Shown piece after piece: positions 35,335 to 48,231 of a stretch of DNA of 64,000 nt. The stretch is from positions 1 through 64,000 of the forward strand of contig JAFEMH010001462.1 of the NCBI GenBank assembly GCA_022495995.1, written 5' to 3'. Origin of the DNA: Adenophora triphylla var. japonica (taxonomy: Eukaryota; Streptophyta; Magnoliopsida; Asterales; Campanulaceae). How positions within the stretch are numbered: the stretch's first letter is position 1; every line of letters begins with the position of its first letter. The position numbers and the translations under genes were made by a program. Under the pieces are notes generated by a model. The model was not told the DNA's origin. It did not search any database and worked only from the letters and a program-made list of their open reading frames with translations.

Positions 35335-35350
35335 AACCGGTATGTGTCCT

Positions 35351-36110
35351 TGTTGGCAATTTCCCTTGTATTGTAAGAATAATTGCCATATAAATATTTC
35401 TAACTCATTTGCAGCACATTTATTTATGAGTTTTGTTGGACAAATGAGCTGTAAAAAGAAAAGAACATTGAAAAATATTTGTACGCCCGTCCCAGAATAA
35501 ATATCACATTCAACTTGTTCATCGTCAGCGTTTTAAAAAAGGAATATGCTTTTTGAGATTGGATGAGAAAAATATGATGGCTCAAAGTTGATGATTTGAA
35601 AGTATAAATTTTAGAATTTAATCCCACTATTGATGTCCCATGATTCCTAAATTAATGAGGGATTAATAGGGATCATTACCTTAGAATTAGGGGTTACAGG
35701 GTAATGACTCCCATATTAATATAAGGATTAATTGAAAATTCATCACATGGTTATTGAAGCTATAACTAGTGTGCAAGAATAGTCCGGTCCGTCCGTTTTA
35801 TCCTGCGAGGCGAACGTCCAAAATAATCTTAAGCACAACTCGGTGAGTGGGCGAATTTGTCTTAAGGAGGGTGTGTCACACACGACTCGAAAAACATCAA
35901 GACGATCAACCTACGATTTTCTCCTTGTTTAATTTTACGTTGTAAATTATATTTCAATATACTGTAATTCTTTTTTCTTTTTGTGCTTATTGTAAGATTT
36001 TGTCTAACACTTTTTATACTAACACCACCCAATCCACGAACACTTTTCATTAATTTTTATATTCAATCCAAAGTGTGTTGTTTGAATTTGGACGGAAGAA
36101 GTATTTATTT
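35351..36110. other. Noncoding DNA, possibly a nested degenerate MITE
   Basis: TACGCCCGTCCCAGAATAAAT at about 35481 and GAATTTGGACGGAAGAAGTA at about 36087-36106 look like the two diverged ends of a Stowaway-type element with other sequence inserted. No gene seen. Confidence 0.35.
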
Positions 36111-36313
36111 AAGAGTTTATTACCGTCTAGTCCCTCAGTCAAATAAAAACTACATTCTAAGACACGAAATTATCAATTCTACCACCTAGTCCTACCCCGA
36201 AAATAAATTAACCATATGATCCCTCAGCTGATTTATAACTTAATAAAATTCCATAATTACCCTTATACCCCAAAAAAAACCTTACCCATCCTCTCCCCTC
36301 TCACACACTCACT

Positions 36314-36351
<38 letters not shown>

Positions 36352-37034
36352 AACTTTCTCTATCTACCCCCATCTCTCCCTACCCCCATCTCTCCGATCA
36401 CCCTTCCTCATCCGACAATCCTTCCCCGCCCAACCTTCGGCCTCACTCTTCCCTTCCTCAGGTCATATTCTTCGTCGGCAACTGCTGTTCTCCGGCGATC
36501 TCTTTTTTCTTCGATCCATTTCTTGGCGGATCTCTGGTATACTTCTCCGGCCGACAAATTCCTCTTCTCCGGCGATCTATTTTTTCACCATAATGTTCAG
36601 TCATCTGACATTTCTAGCTGATCTACCCATATTAGCGAAGATGTAGTCTCTATAAACTTAACCATCACCATGGTAGAAATATCAATGTTGTTGGTGACCT
36701 CCAAGTTCTCAGTTGTTTGCTCGCCGGAGTATATCGTGTTGTTAGTAGTTTAGTGGACAACTGAGAACTTACTGATAAGTTTTTAGTTGTTGGGTCGTTG
36801 GAGTTTGTTGTGTTCTTAGTAGTTTAGTTGACAACTGAGAACTTACTGATAAATTCTCAGTTGTTTTATTGCCGGAGAAGTCGTCGGAGTATATCGTGTT
36901 CTTAGTAGTTTAGTTGACAATTGAGAACTTAGTGATAAGTTCTTAGTTATTTGATCGCCGTAGAGGTCACCAGATTAAAAAAAAAAGTCGCCGGAGTTGA
37001 TGGTCTTCGGAGTTGTTGACCGGAGAAGATGGGA
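36111..37034. other. Left half of a possible MULE-like element split by Chromo-2
   Basis: Pyrimidine-rich sequence with a (CT)n run (36316-36349) and CTCCGGCGATCT repeats. Its left edge (AGAGTTTATTACC near 36112) is weakly mirrored beyond Chromo-2 (GGTAAATTCCTCTTTG near 45829). If real, the original element was about 1.1 kb. No protein was recognised. Confidence 0.3.
36656..36960. repeat. Tandem repeats, each with a near-perfect hairpin
   Basis: Three units start at about 36756, 36830 and 36916. Each has ACAACTGAGAACTTA, a 4-nt loop (CTGA), then TAAGTTCTCAGTTGT or a close variant, i.e. a 15-bp stem. Between the hairpins lie GCCGGAG and CTTAGTAGTTTAGTTG. Confidence 0.75.
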
Positions 37035-39696
37035 TGTGAGGACTCCAACCCGGGACCTACACGTGTCCCAAGCTGGAGCGTCCTCGAACTTACCCAAATA
37101 TCAAAAACTTTTAAAAATCTTTATTTAAACTTCCAAAATAAATATAAGTAGTATAACCATTTTCAAAATAAGTCTACACCTTTTCACAACGGGGAAATAA
37201 TTGACTAACTTAGAAAGTAAGGAACGGTTTTAATTACAAAAGGGCCTCGGTTATAACATAAAGTAAAGATTTATAAATACAATTCCACAAATGAATTATA
37301 CCAACATACACTTTCTATACCAACCTATACATAACCCGACAATTCCCAAAATACCACTTCTAAACTCCTTTCCGCCCTTACTTGGTCGGTCCACCTGTCT
37401 CGGAATCTAAAACAGTAAAGGGAGAGGGGTGAGAATAAATCTCAATGAGCTATTATGAATGCAGCAAGATGCCAAACAAGATGCAACACATAGCATGGTA
37501 GCACATAACACATTATGAAAGCGGTAAACACATTACGTTACCTCGGTTTACCTTTTCCGTCGAACAATAAGTCGTACAACGTGGGAGTAAAACTCCACTC
37601 TTTGGTGAATTGCCTCCAGCACATTCACCTCTTATAGGACTTATACCCCAGAGATCCATATAAGAAAGGATACCTATATTAGAGTATCCAACAATAATAT
37701 CGTCCCTCCCTTACTGACAATCGCAGCAGTGTCCAAGGAAGGCTTCTTCATGCTCAATACGATCGTTAGCGCGGCCCGCTCCGTGGCCACGGAGTGGGGA
37801 AGGGTCACCGGTATGACGAACCTTCAATCACTTATTGAACAAATCAATAATTGATTGAAATCCATCATACCCACCCGAACATAAACACGCTCGAAGCACA
37901 TAATAGATACTTGAGATAATCCACAAAGCGGGATAATAATATAACAACATGGTAATGTATACTCATGCCAATCAATACCATAGTGCAATAATCATTTAAT
38001 ACACTATGCATAGTATCATCAATAAATATGAATGATAACAAATAAATCCACAATTGGGATAACCATACAACCACATAGTAAACATATCCATACTTGGAAT
38101 AACAATGCAATAACTTGCCAAATAATCCACAGGATACCATAAAATCAACATGCCATATAATCCACCATTGGAATATAACACCACTATATAACACATAATC
38201 CACACTTTGGGTTGCCACATAACACTTGCCAATTAGTCCATACTTAGGATATTAAGGTACCCATATAATCAATAATTCCACAACTTGGAACTAATGCCAC
38301 AAGGTGATACATACCCTTTACCAATTAGCTCAATAGTGAAACCTATAGCTTCTACTCTATTGCAAACTACTCACCAAAGATATGGAGTAAGTAAGGCCAC
38401 TATGTATCGTAAACCATTCCCACATTTTCATTATACAATAATACAAGGCCTCTATGAAGGTTCAAGCTCAATTTACTAAGTGGAAGTCACAATCTATAAG
38501 GGACCAAACAAGGTTACTACACAAATTCTGGTTCAGATTTGAATTCAAGTTTCTGGGGTCTTGGGCGACCGCCCAAACCTCTTGGGCGACCGCCCAAGAG
38601 GGTTTTCAAGCAAATGGTGAGTTACGGTGTGATGGGCGGCCGCCCAAGCCCCGTGGGCGACCGCCCAAGGCGATTTCCAGCTCAAATTAATTTCTAACTC
38701 TTTCTTCTTAACTTCAATTCCTTTTCTTTTCATCCACCCTAATCTTAAGAACACCAAGGAGGATTCTAACCTTACATAACTCATCTTAAATCATCTAAAC
38801 CCAAGATCATGTAGATCTAGATTATTTATCACCAAGTCTTCCACCCATTTCACTACTTCATTCAAGTTTATCCCATTAATCTATCTCCATCCATTTCTTA
38901 CATCCTAGATCATCTTCCAAGCACATTAACCTCTTTCCATGTCATTAACCAAGCACTCAACTCTTACAAAGTTCCCAATCATTTCATTATTTCATTTCAA
39001 GTTAAATCTCCTAATTTAACTCCACCCATTTCATAAATCAATTCTTCCACTTCCAAGAAGGTTTCTAAAGCATTAACAATCATCATAATAACAATAAAAA
39101 TATCCATAGATCATGAACATTCAAAGAAAGGAAGGGTCGTAATAACTCACCTTAGGGTTTGTAATGGGAGGTTGATCTTTCTAGCTAGATGGATTCTTCT
39201 AGATGATCCAACTTCAATGATGCTCCTAGACTTGAATTTGGTGAAGAAATGTCTTGGATTCAAAGCTTGGATGGAGGGCTTCAATGGAGTTCCTCTAGTC
39301 TTTCTCTAGGAAGGAAATGGGATGAATGAAGGAGAAGGAGGAAGGAGGAAGGAGTATAAAATGGATAAAGGAGGAGGGGGGCCGGTCAAGGAGGGGAGAA
39401 GGGGAGGGCTTTAGGGGAGTTGTCCCCCACCAAAATATCCCCTACCAAAATTCTTTCATTATTTTAAATTAATTCCCCAACCCATAACATTTTATTTGTC
39501 CAATTTATTACCACTTCATTCTATTACTTTATTTATTTCCAATTATTATTTTTCCTTTAGAACACTATTTATTTCCTTATCATTTTATCCTAATATAAGA
39601 AATTTAAAGATATAAAATAAACACATAAGGTTGATATAAATTTTAAAAAGTATATAATGTTATACTAAAATTGTGTCTAGGGTTAGGGTCGTCACA
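37035..39696 (-). mobile_element. Chromo-2, 3' LTR (left copy)
   Basis: 2662 bp, TGTGAGGACTCC to GGGTCGTCACA on the plus strand. The element reads on the minus strand, so this is its 3' LTR. Target duplication TGGGA at 37030-37034 and 45633-45637. GC palindromes (three GGGCGACCGCCC and one GGGCGGCCGCCC) lie at 38561-38669. It is nearly identical to the right copy (about five differences in the first 215 bp). Confidence 0.95.
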
Positions 39697-42600
39697 CTCA
39701 CTCCCCTTAAAGAAAATTCGTCCCGAATTTGACTTGTCACTTACCTTAATGTTCAATCCGCCTCGGTTACTTATGTATACCTCAGACTCCAATTCCCATA
39801 TAGTCTCTTCAATTTGTGATTCTTTCCCCAAAATTTTCTAATTCCCTTAATAATACGATATTACCACTTAATGATCCAAGCATACTATACAAATATCACT
39901 ATCACGAATTTTCACGATCTCAATGAAAATATAATTAAATAAAAGTATTACAACTTATGTCACCAAATACACGTCATTATCTCATTAAAACTTCAATTAC
40001 TCTATAAGCTTCTCCAAGCCGCCTATAAATCAAATCACCAACCCTTTCTAAAGCTTCAAATGGTTAACGAACTTTGGCGCCAATTTACCTTAGGCCTTGC
40101 CTCTCCAAACTCACCCCAACAAATTAGAGATCGATATTTTCTTCCCAAACTATGCCTCATACGGTTTTATTTCAATGCTAGAATGATAACTACTATTATA
40201 CGCACTCGGACCATTTGGTAACCATACGTACTAATGACTATTAACATCCATTGTTCATGCCCGTAGCATATCATCAACAACAAGTAATGATTCCTCAACT
40301 TTTTACCTTGATAAACTTAATAGCATTCCTACCTTCCCAAAAGGACCTTCCCGAACGATGTCTATCCAATCTATTTAATACTATGGGGTTTATACAACTA
40401 AACGATTCCCCTAACATATATGAGAACTTCATCAATAAACCTCTCATCAGGCTATATATAACGAGGAGAAAATACAATTCAACTTTCTATTATCACCATT
40501 CAATATTCCAATTATGTTCATGCCTAGTGACAAATCAATATTCAAATTGAAGGGTTGGCCGCCCACAACGGAGCCGATCCAACTCCAAAACAAAACCGAG
40601 TCTATTGCGACCGACACAATAACAACCCCACATTTATCAAATCATTTCTCTGATCAAAACTTGAATACAGTTAATCATTCTAGGGAAACTAAGTTGCCTT
40701 TCCACTAGCTTCTGCACAATTTACATCTTTAGGATACCAAGTCTTTCTGAAATTCACAACATCTTTCAAAATTCCAAAGGATAGATAAAAAGAGGTCCAG
40801 TGAGACTCGAATGGTTTATTTATTTAAAACTGTCCCATACCAGTTTTAATTAACTAAACCACTCAAAATCTTTAAGAAATATTTAAAAAATTTGATACGT
40901 TAACAAAATAACTCGAGTGATCTAATTATCTACAACCGTCCCATACCAGTGGTAGATAATTAAATTACTCACAGATTTTAATGCACACCAAAGACTGTTC
41001 ATTGACCTTATTAAATCATACTATCCCCGAAGGGCACAAATACTCACAGATGTCCAATATAAAATCCCAAGTTCTAAAACACATTTAAAACAATTTTTTT
41101 TTTTTTTTTTTTTTTAACATGATATTCTTGTTCGACCTCTATTTATAGTATAGCCACCACTCATAATATTTATACTTAGTTAAATTCTTTATAAGAAAAT
41201 AAAATCTTGCAATACTAATACTATCCCGATAAATAACACTAAAACAATCATTAAGATTATAAACTAGGTAAATCATCCTCAAATTGCGATTACACCTTAA
41301 TAGTACTGTAACTAACTTACTTCTCGATAACCATCAACAACTCAAATTTCACATAACGCCCATACCTACCAAACATCACACTAATTCCTCCTATGAGTCA
41401 CGCAACTAAGTCGGTCTATAGGGTATAATCATCCTAAAGTATCCTGCCTTCCAATAAGATTTATCCTCATTTTATTTTCTCCACTAATGATAATCATCTC
41501 TCAAAACAACCCATACACATATTTTACCAATTCCTGAAGTTGATCCTACAAGTCACCAATAATTACATCTATTATACTTCTTCGCATTTACTCTATTTAC
41601 TTTCCCATAACTAATACACAATCCACAAATCAAAACGGTCATATTAAATACAAATGTTGTCTTAAGTATATCCTCAGAACAAATTTTCACTGTAATTGTA
41701 ACACTCGAAAAATTCAACTAAGAACCATTGAGTATCCTACTAGTTTCTAAAATCAGTCATACAAATCATCAACAAGTGATAACGAATACTTATTCCTCAC
41801 AGTTACTAATTTGAGATCTCCATAATCTACAATTATCCACCAAGTATCATCTTTTCTAAATATAGTACTAATTTATCCTTACTAAGAGTCGCTAAACTAA
41901 TTATCTTCTTTATCAATTACTTTCCCAAGATGAATCATCAAGTCCATCATCCCAATTAGTGTCCTCAATCTAGGAATCCGAATACCAAAATAGTACTTTA
42001 TAGCAACTCAAAATCTCAATATCCGGGTATGATACCTGATGAAACCCAATTTGAAACTTACATAGAAAACACCACTTAGTCAACTAATAGCACATAAGGC
42101 AGAGACATATTAGTTCTATAAGATCTCGTACTCGCGATATTTATAACTCATATAATCCCACTTAGACTATCACTTTCAATACTAGTCTCATATATCTAGT
42201 CTCCCCACGAGACACCAATGTAAGAATACTCACGCAAGTTACACAACCATAAATCACTCTTAATTAGACCATATACCTATCCTCAACTAAGAGTTCACAA
42301 ATTCATTTACTACCGTACATGAGATAACTCAAGGTTCCTTTAAATCAAAGATAACACACAACCCAAATAATCTTCACATTCCTTAGGCCATACTTTCGAC
42401 ATTTATGCATATATGATAAAATAGCAAATAATGACTCATCCGCCTCTACCACACACGGAGGCAAATCAAACATAGATAAGGAGACTCGCTTCTTGCGACA
42501 GTCCTCCTCAAACACAACAACTACTCAAATAATTCAGGTTAACATAACGATGATTCACGGATAGGTAACTCGCCCAAATCCACCGGCAATACATGCCCAC

Positions 42601-42965
42601 TTAATCACAATTACCAAGATAATTAAGGATGATTCGAGGTACGACCCCATCGGAGTAGAACCTCCAACACATAAGGCAACTCTTAGGCCAATTATGCAAA
42701 TAAAAGATGAAATGTAATGCCACGTGAGAACGAATGAACAGGGATTTATAGAAGTATGAACCCTAACTCCTGAGACAGGTAAAATACCTCAAATGATGGT
42801 GGAAGAATCTATCTTTCCAAGACTCACCTTTCCTTGATTCCTTGGTTGGTTAATATCATTTTCTGTCCTTGAACAATTCCTGCATTAAACTCTCGACGTA
42901 AGTTATCGCACACTCTCACTCAGCTAGACTCTACCCGAGAATTCTAACCGAGCTCTGATACCAAC
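39697..42965 (-). pseudogene. Chromo-2 internal region: wrecked chromovirus pol
   Basis: Reading the minus strand, a tRNA-iMet primer site TGGTATCAGAGCT (42963-42951) follows the 5' LTR, and a polypurine tract AAGGGGAGTGAG (39708-39697) precedes the 3' LTR. Between them, gypsy chromovirus pieces remain in order. RT is near 41870-41650 (VDYGDLKLVTVRNKY, SLSLVDDLYD). Integrase is near 40420-40090 (FWEGRNA, YNSSYHSSIEIKPYEA), then KLAPKFVNHLKL. The chromodomain-end region is at 39831-39700 (IEETIWELESEV). Stops and frameshifts occur every few dozen codons. At 3.27 kb the region is much shorter than usual for Tekay/Del elements, so blocks are deleted, and no gag or protease was identified with confidence. 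Confidence 0.82.
40813..40970. repeat. Two hairpins with the same loop and different stems
   Basis: Hairpin 1 pairs 40813-40832 with 40841-40860 (18 of 20). Hairpin 2 pairs 40915-40938 with 40947-40970 (20 of 24). Both enclose the same 8-nt loop TCCCATAC. Stem sequences differ between the two, yet each pairs. Confidence 0.65.
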
Positions 42966-45632
42966 TGTGAGGACCCCAACCCGGGACCTACACGTGTCCC
43001 AAGCTGGAGCGTCCTCGAACTTACCCAAATATCAAAAACTTTTAAAAATCTTTATTTAAAACTTCCAAAATAAATATAAGTATTATAACCATTTTCAAAA
43101 TAAGTCTACTCCTTTTCACAACGGGAAAATAATTGACTAACTTAGAAAGTAAGGAACGGTTTTAATTACAAAAGGGCCTCGGTTATAACATAAAGTAAAG
43201 ATTTATAAATACAATTCCACAAATGAATTATACCAACATACACTTTCTATACCAACCTATACATAACCCGACAATTCCCAAAATACCACTTCTAAACTCC
43301 TTTCCGCCCTTACTTGGTCGGTCCACAATCTCGGAATCTAAAACAGTAAAGGGAGAGGGGTGAGAATAAATCTCAATGAGCTATTATGAATGCAGCAAGA
43401 TGCCAAACAAGATGCAACACATAGCATGGTAGCACATAACACATTATGAAAGCGGTAAACACATTACGTTACCTCAGTTTACCTTTTCCCGTCTGAACAA
43501 TAAGTCGTACAACGTGGGAGTAAAACTCCACTCTTTGGTGAATTGCCTCCAGCACATTCACCTCTTATAGGACTCATACCCCAGAGATCCATATAAGAAA
43601 GGATACCTATATTAGAGTATCCAACAATAATATCGTCCCTCCTTACAACAATCGCAACAGGTCTGTAAAGGCTTCTTCATGCTCAATATACAGTCGTTAG
43701 CAGCGGCCCCAGCTCAGTGGCCACAGAGTGGGGAAGGGTCACCGGTATGACGAACCTTCAATCACTTATTGAACACATCAATAATTGATTGAAATCCATC
43801 ATACCCACCCGAACATAACCACGCTCAAGCACATAATAGATACTTGAGATAATCCACAAAACGGGATAATAATATAACAACATGGTAATGTATACTCATG
43901 CTAATCAATACCATAGTGCAATAATCATTTAATACACTATGCATAGTATCATCAATAAATATGAATGATAACAAATAAATCCACAATTGGGATAACCATA
44001 CAACCACATAGTAAACATATCCATACTTGGAATAACAATGCAATAACTTGCCAAATAATCCACAGGGATACCATAAAATCAACATGCCATATAATCCACC
44101 ATTGGAATATAACACCACTATATAACACATAATCCACACTTTGGGTTGCCACATAACACTTGCCAATTAGTCCATACTTAGGATATTAAGGTACCCATAT
44201 AATCAATAATTCCACAACTTGGAACTAATGCCACAAGGTGATACATACCCTTTACCCAATTAGCTCAATAGTGAAACCTATAGCTTCTACTCTATTGCAA
44301 ACTACTCACCAAAGATATGGAGTAAGTAAGGCCACTATGTATCGTAAACCATTCCCACATTTTCATTATACAATAATACAAGGCCTCTATGAAGGTTCAA
44401 GCTCAATTTACTAAGTGGGAGTCACAATCTATAAGGGACCAAACAAGGTTACTACACAAATTCTCGGTTCGATTTGAATTCAAGTTTACGGGGTCTTGGG
44501 CGACCGCCCAAACTCTTCTGGGCGACCGCCCAAGAGGGTTTTCAAGCAAATGGTGAGTTACGGGTGTGATGGGCGGCCGCCAAGCCCCGTGGGCGACCGC
44601 CCGGCGATTTCCAGCTCAAATTAATTTCTAACTCTTTCTTCTTAACTTCAATTCCTTTTCTTTTCATCCACCCTAATCTTAAGAACACCAAGGAGGATTC
44701 TAACCTTACATAACTCATCTTAAATCATCTAAACCCAAGATCATGTAGATCTAGATTATCTATCACCAAGTCTTCCACCCATTTCACTACTTCATTCAAG
44801 TTTATCCCATTAATCTATCTCCATCCATTTCTTACATCCTAGATCATCTTCCAAGAACATTAACCTCTTTCCATTTCATTAACCAAGCACTCAACTCTTA
44901 TAAAGTTCTCAATCATTTCATTATTTCATTTCAAGTTAAATCTCCTAATTTAACTCCACCCATTTCATAAATCAATTCTTCCACTTCCAAGAAGGTTTCT
45001 AAAGCATTAACAATCATCATAATAACAATAAAAATATCCATAGATCATGAACATTCAAAGAAAGGAAGGGTCATAATAACTCACCTTAGGGTTTGTAATG
45101 GGAGGTTGATCTTTCTAGCTAGATGGATTCTCCTAGATGATCCAACTTCAATGATGCTCCTAGACTTGAATTTGGTGAAGAAATGTCTTGGATTCAAAGC
45201 TTGGATGGAGGGCTTCAATGGAGTTCCTCTAGTCTTTCTCTAGGAAGGAAATGGGATGAATGAAGGAGAAGGAGGAAGGAGGAAGGAGTATAAAATGGAT
45301 AAAGGAGGAGGGGGGGGCCGGTCCAAGGAGGGGAGAAGGGGAGGGCTTTAGGGGAGTTGTCCCCCACCAAAATATCCCCTACCAAAATTCTTTCATTATT
45401 TTAAATTAATTCCCCAACCCATAACATTTTATTTGTCCAATTTATTACCACTTCATTCTATTACTTTATTTATTTCCAATTATTATTTTTCCTTTAGAAC
45501 ACTATTTATTTCCTTATCATTTTATCCTAATATAAGAAATTTAAAGATATAAAATAAACACATAAGGTTGATATAAATTTTAAAAGTATATAATGTTATA
45601 CTAAAATTGTGTCTAGGGTTAGGGTCGTCACA
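42966..45632 (-). mobile_element. Chromo-2, 5' LTR (right copy)
   Basis: 2667 bp, same ends as the left copy, and adjacent to the primer site at 42951-42963 with a 2-base gap. Its palindrome cluster (44494-44604) carries several small indels compared with the left copy, for example GGGCGGCCGCC for GGGCGGCCGCCC, while the surrounding sequence is unchanged. Confidence 0.95.
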
Positions 45633-45637
45633 TGGGA

Positions 45638-45922
45638 GGGGTGGCCTAAGGTGATGGTGGTTGGAGAGAAATTAAATTGATAATGAGGGTGGACTCAGTA
45701 AAATGATGTGAGGGTGGATTTAGTAATATGAGGAGGAAAGTGTACTAATTAATATAATGATTGTATGGTTAGATGAAGTATTCTTTTTCTTATAAGGTAA
45801 AATTGATAAGTTTGAGATGTTATATGGTAAATTCCTCTTTGTTTAATTTCTAAATATTTGAAACTTTAAACTATAGTTCTCCTTAATTACTATTATATTT
45901 TTCAGTAATTTTAAATTAATAG
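45638..45922. other. Flank of Chromo-2, no gene
   Basis: Continuation of the 36111-37034 sequence after the insertion. It has GGTGGA repeats (GAGGGTGGACTCAGTAAAATG, then GAGGGTGGATTTAGTAATATG). No coding signal. Confidence 0.4.
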
Positions 45923-46438
45923 TGTTATTACAAATCTATTTAGAAGACAGAAAATAAATCAATCACACAATACACAATATACGTGGTTCACCAACTTGGA
46001 TACGTCCACGGGCAGAGGGCAAGAAAATTATTATCAACTGACAATTACCGAATACAATCTCGAATCTAATGCACGAACTTTTTTATCACAAGAATTTACA
46101 AATGTACAAACCCTAAATCTAGATTATTAAAGAACCAAAAGAACCCTAGAATTATTGATATACCTATCACACTAGAGGTTACAAATTCTATAGGGAATAG
46201 GGTGTATTTATATTATCTATTCCTAACCCTGCACAAAATCTTCCGTGATCAGGCCAAAAATGGACTATCGCGCGGTCGCCCCCACATAATGTGCGATCGC
46301 CCCTTTGTACAGGCGTTTGGGGCGATCGCCCTCCTTGCCTTGGCGCGGTCGCTCCTTCCGTTTGTCACAGGAATTAAAAAATATGTCCTTGTTCAATCCC
46401 ATAATTTGTTCCAAGGTTAGATGGTATCAAACCCAACA
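45923..46438 (-). mobile_element. Copia-2, 3' LTR
   Basis: On the minus strand it begins TGTTGGGTTTGATACC after the purine-rich AAGGTGGTGAT and ends TAATAACA. 516 bp. It matches 48232-48766. Palindromes lie at 46272-46353 (GGCGATCGCC, GTGCGATCGC, GCGCGGTCGC). TATAAATACACC (minus strand, about 46199-46210) follows them. Confidence 0.88.
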
Positions 46439-48231
46439 AATCACCACCTTGACATCTAACCTCCGGATCACAAAACGAGAACTCCCCTCTGCCTCATATG
46501 TATTATGCCAAACACCAAGCTTGTCCTTCGGACAACCAAAATTTATATCTTCCTAGACACCCAAATGTGTTACGCCGAACACCAAAACACTTGCTGCAAC
46601 AGTTGATCAAACCCGTTCAACAAGTAAACAAACGTGTCTACCAGACACCCAAATGTATCCCCCTGGACACCCAAACTGTGCTGCATCGATCACATCAATG
46701 TGTCTTCAAGACACCCAAATGTGCCTCTGCAATAGGCACTCAAAATTGCCCCAACCGGCAATTGAGCAAATCCAGTCGACATTGAATCTTGCCAACTCCA
46801 CCTTGAGTAACTTGCTGCTTCACCTGTTTGTCAACCACCCCATACGAAGCCATGCAACATGCTTCCTTCATATGTGTATTTACCATACCCTTTGTTTTAT
46901 AATGCTCGACACCAAAACCCAAAAACGTAAAACCTTACAGGACGTACAAGAACCTTGTTTTACCCCTTTCAGAATTACATTCGAACCCCTGCAGACATTT
47001 ACTGCTCCACCTTCACAATTGAAACCGTATTCCATCCTATCTAGCCGACTAATTGATATCAGATTCTTCGTTACTTCAGGAACATTTCTAACCTTGTTCA
47101 ATTTACAAAACATGCCACCCAATGTTCGCACCCTGATGAAACCCATGCCAATTACCTTGTAGACAGAACCATTAACAATATAAACATCACCCTCTTCCGT
47201 CTCCTTGTATGTTGCGAACCATTTTCTGCGCGAACACATGTGATAAGAAGCCCCAGAATAAAGAATCCATGTATCTTTCATACATTTGTCTTCTTCGGTT
47301 ACTAGAGCATAGTCCCCCTCATCATCTTCTGCCATAACTGCATTAGACCAAAATTGCTCGCTCTTATTTAACCTGGGACATTCCCGTTTCCAATGCCCAT
47401 TTCCCTTGCATTAACTGCAGACATCTCCATGTATTGGACCCCGTTTAGAAGAACCATTATTTCTCCTAACTTGTCCCCTATTGCCTTCTTCAATCAATCT
47501 TGCTGATTGAGATTTTGTAGATAAACCGCTCGCCTTGCGGCGTCGATCTCTGGTATTGAGATTATTTTAACCTTTTCCAAAGTAACCATATACTTACCAT
47601 TAATGCAAGAATCCACAAATCCCTCATATGACAGTGGTAAGGAGACACACAACATAAAAGTAACATCCTCATCTTCAACCTTAACATCAATATTACGCAA
47701 TTCAAGTAATAAAGATGTAAATCGATATATGTGATCACTAATGGGCGTACCTTCCATCATTCGAAAAGAATACAACTTCTTCTTTATATATAACTTGTTG
47801 GTCAATGATCGTGTCAGATATATATATTCCATCACAAGCCACAGAGCAGCTCCGAAATCAATATATACAATATACAATAGAACATCATCATCTAAACACC
47901 TGAGGATTTTAGAGTAGGCCCTCTCATCTAGCATGATCAGATCTGTTGCTTCCTTCTCAGCTGCTTCCCCGAACCCTCTGTTGTTGCAGCCACGACATCA
48001 CACGTGGAAACTACTACTGCTTTGCCATTCGAATCTTGGCGATTTCGATTTCAGCGGCAAACGAGCCCATAAACCCTTTTCTCTCAACAAGGCCTCCATC
48101 TTGATGCGCAAAGAGAAAAACCATTCTTCTCATTTAACTTGTCAACTAGTGATTCAATTCTTGTTCCCATCTTATTTTGCATCGAAAAACCCCTATATCT
48201 TTATCAACCTAACATGTCTTTGATACCACTT
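46439..48231 (-). pseudogene. Copia-2 gag and protease only (deletion derivative)
   Basis: After the primer site TGGTATCAAAGA (about 48228-48217) gag starts near 48182 (MGTRIESLVDKLNEKN). It continues through several frames to 47934-47494, a clear copia capsid (LCLDDDV-like CLDDDVLLY, LTNKLYIKKKLYSFRMMEG, LPLSYEGFVDS). The zinc knuckle near 47411-47370 reads C-S-stop-C-KGNGH-WKREC. Protease at 47335-46880 has WILYSGASYHMC, with tyrosine in place of the catalytic aspartate. Protease runs straight into noncoding 3' sequence, so integrase, RT and RNase H are absent. 46540-46720 holds four copies of a CATTTGGGTGTCT motif. The element cannot move on its own. Confidence 0.88.

Noticed and set aside
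37865..38232. Tyrosine-, valine- and isoleucine-rich ORFs resembling a membrane protein (repeated at 43825-44166)
   Set aside because: They lie in both LTR copies of Chromo-2, shift frame between the copies by indels, and come from AT-rich repeats such as AATCCACA.
38454..38784. Short ORFs encoding GRPPK / WATAQ repeats, looking like AT-hook proteins (also at 25072-25293 and 60080-60398)
   Set aside because: The repeats are translations of the GGGCGACCGCCC palindromes in LTR or leader sequence. They occur in several frames and on both strands with no conserved start.
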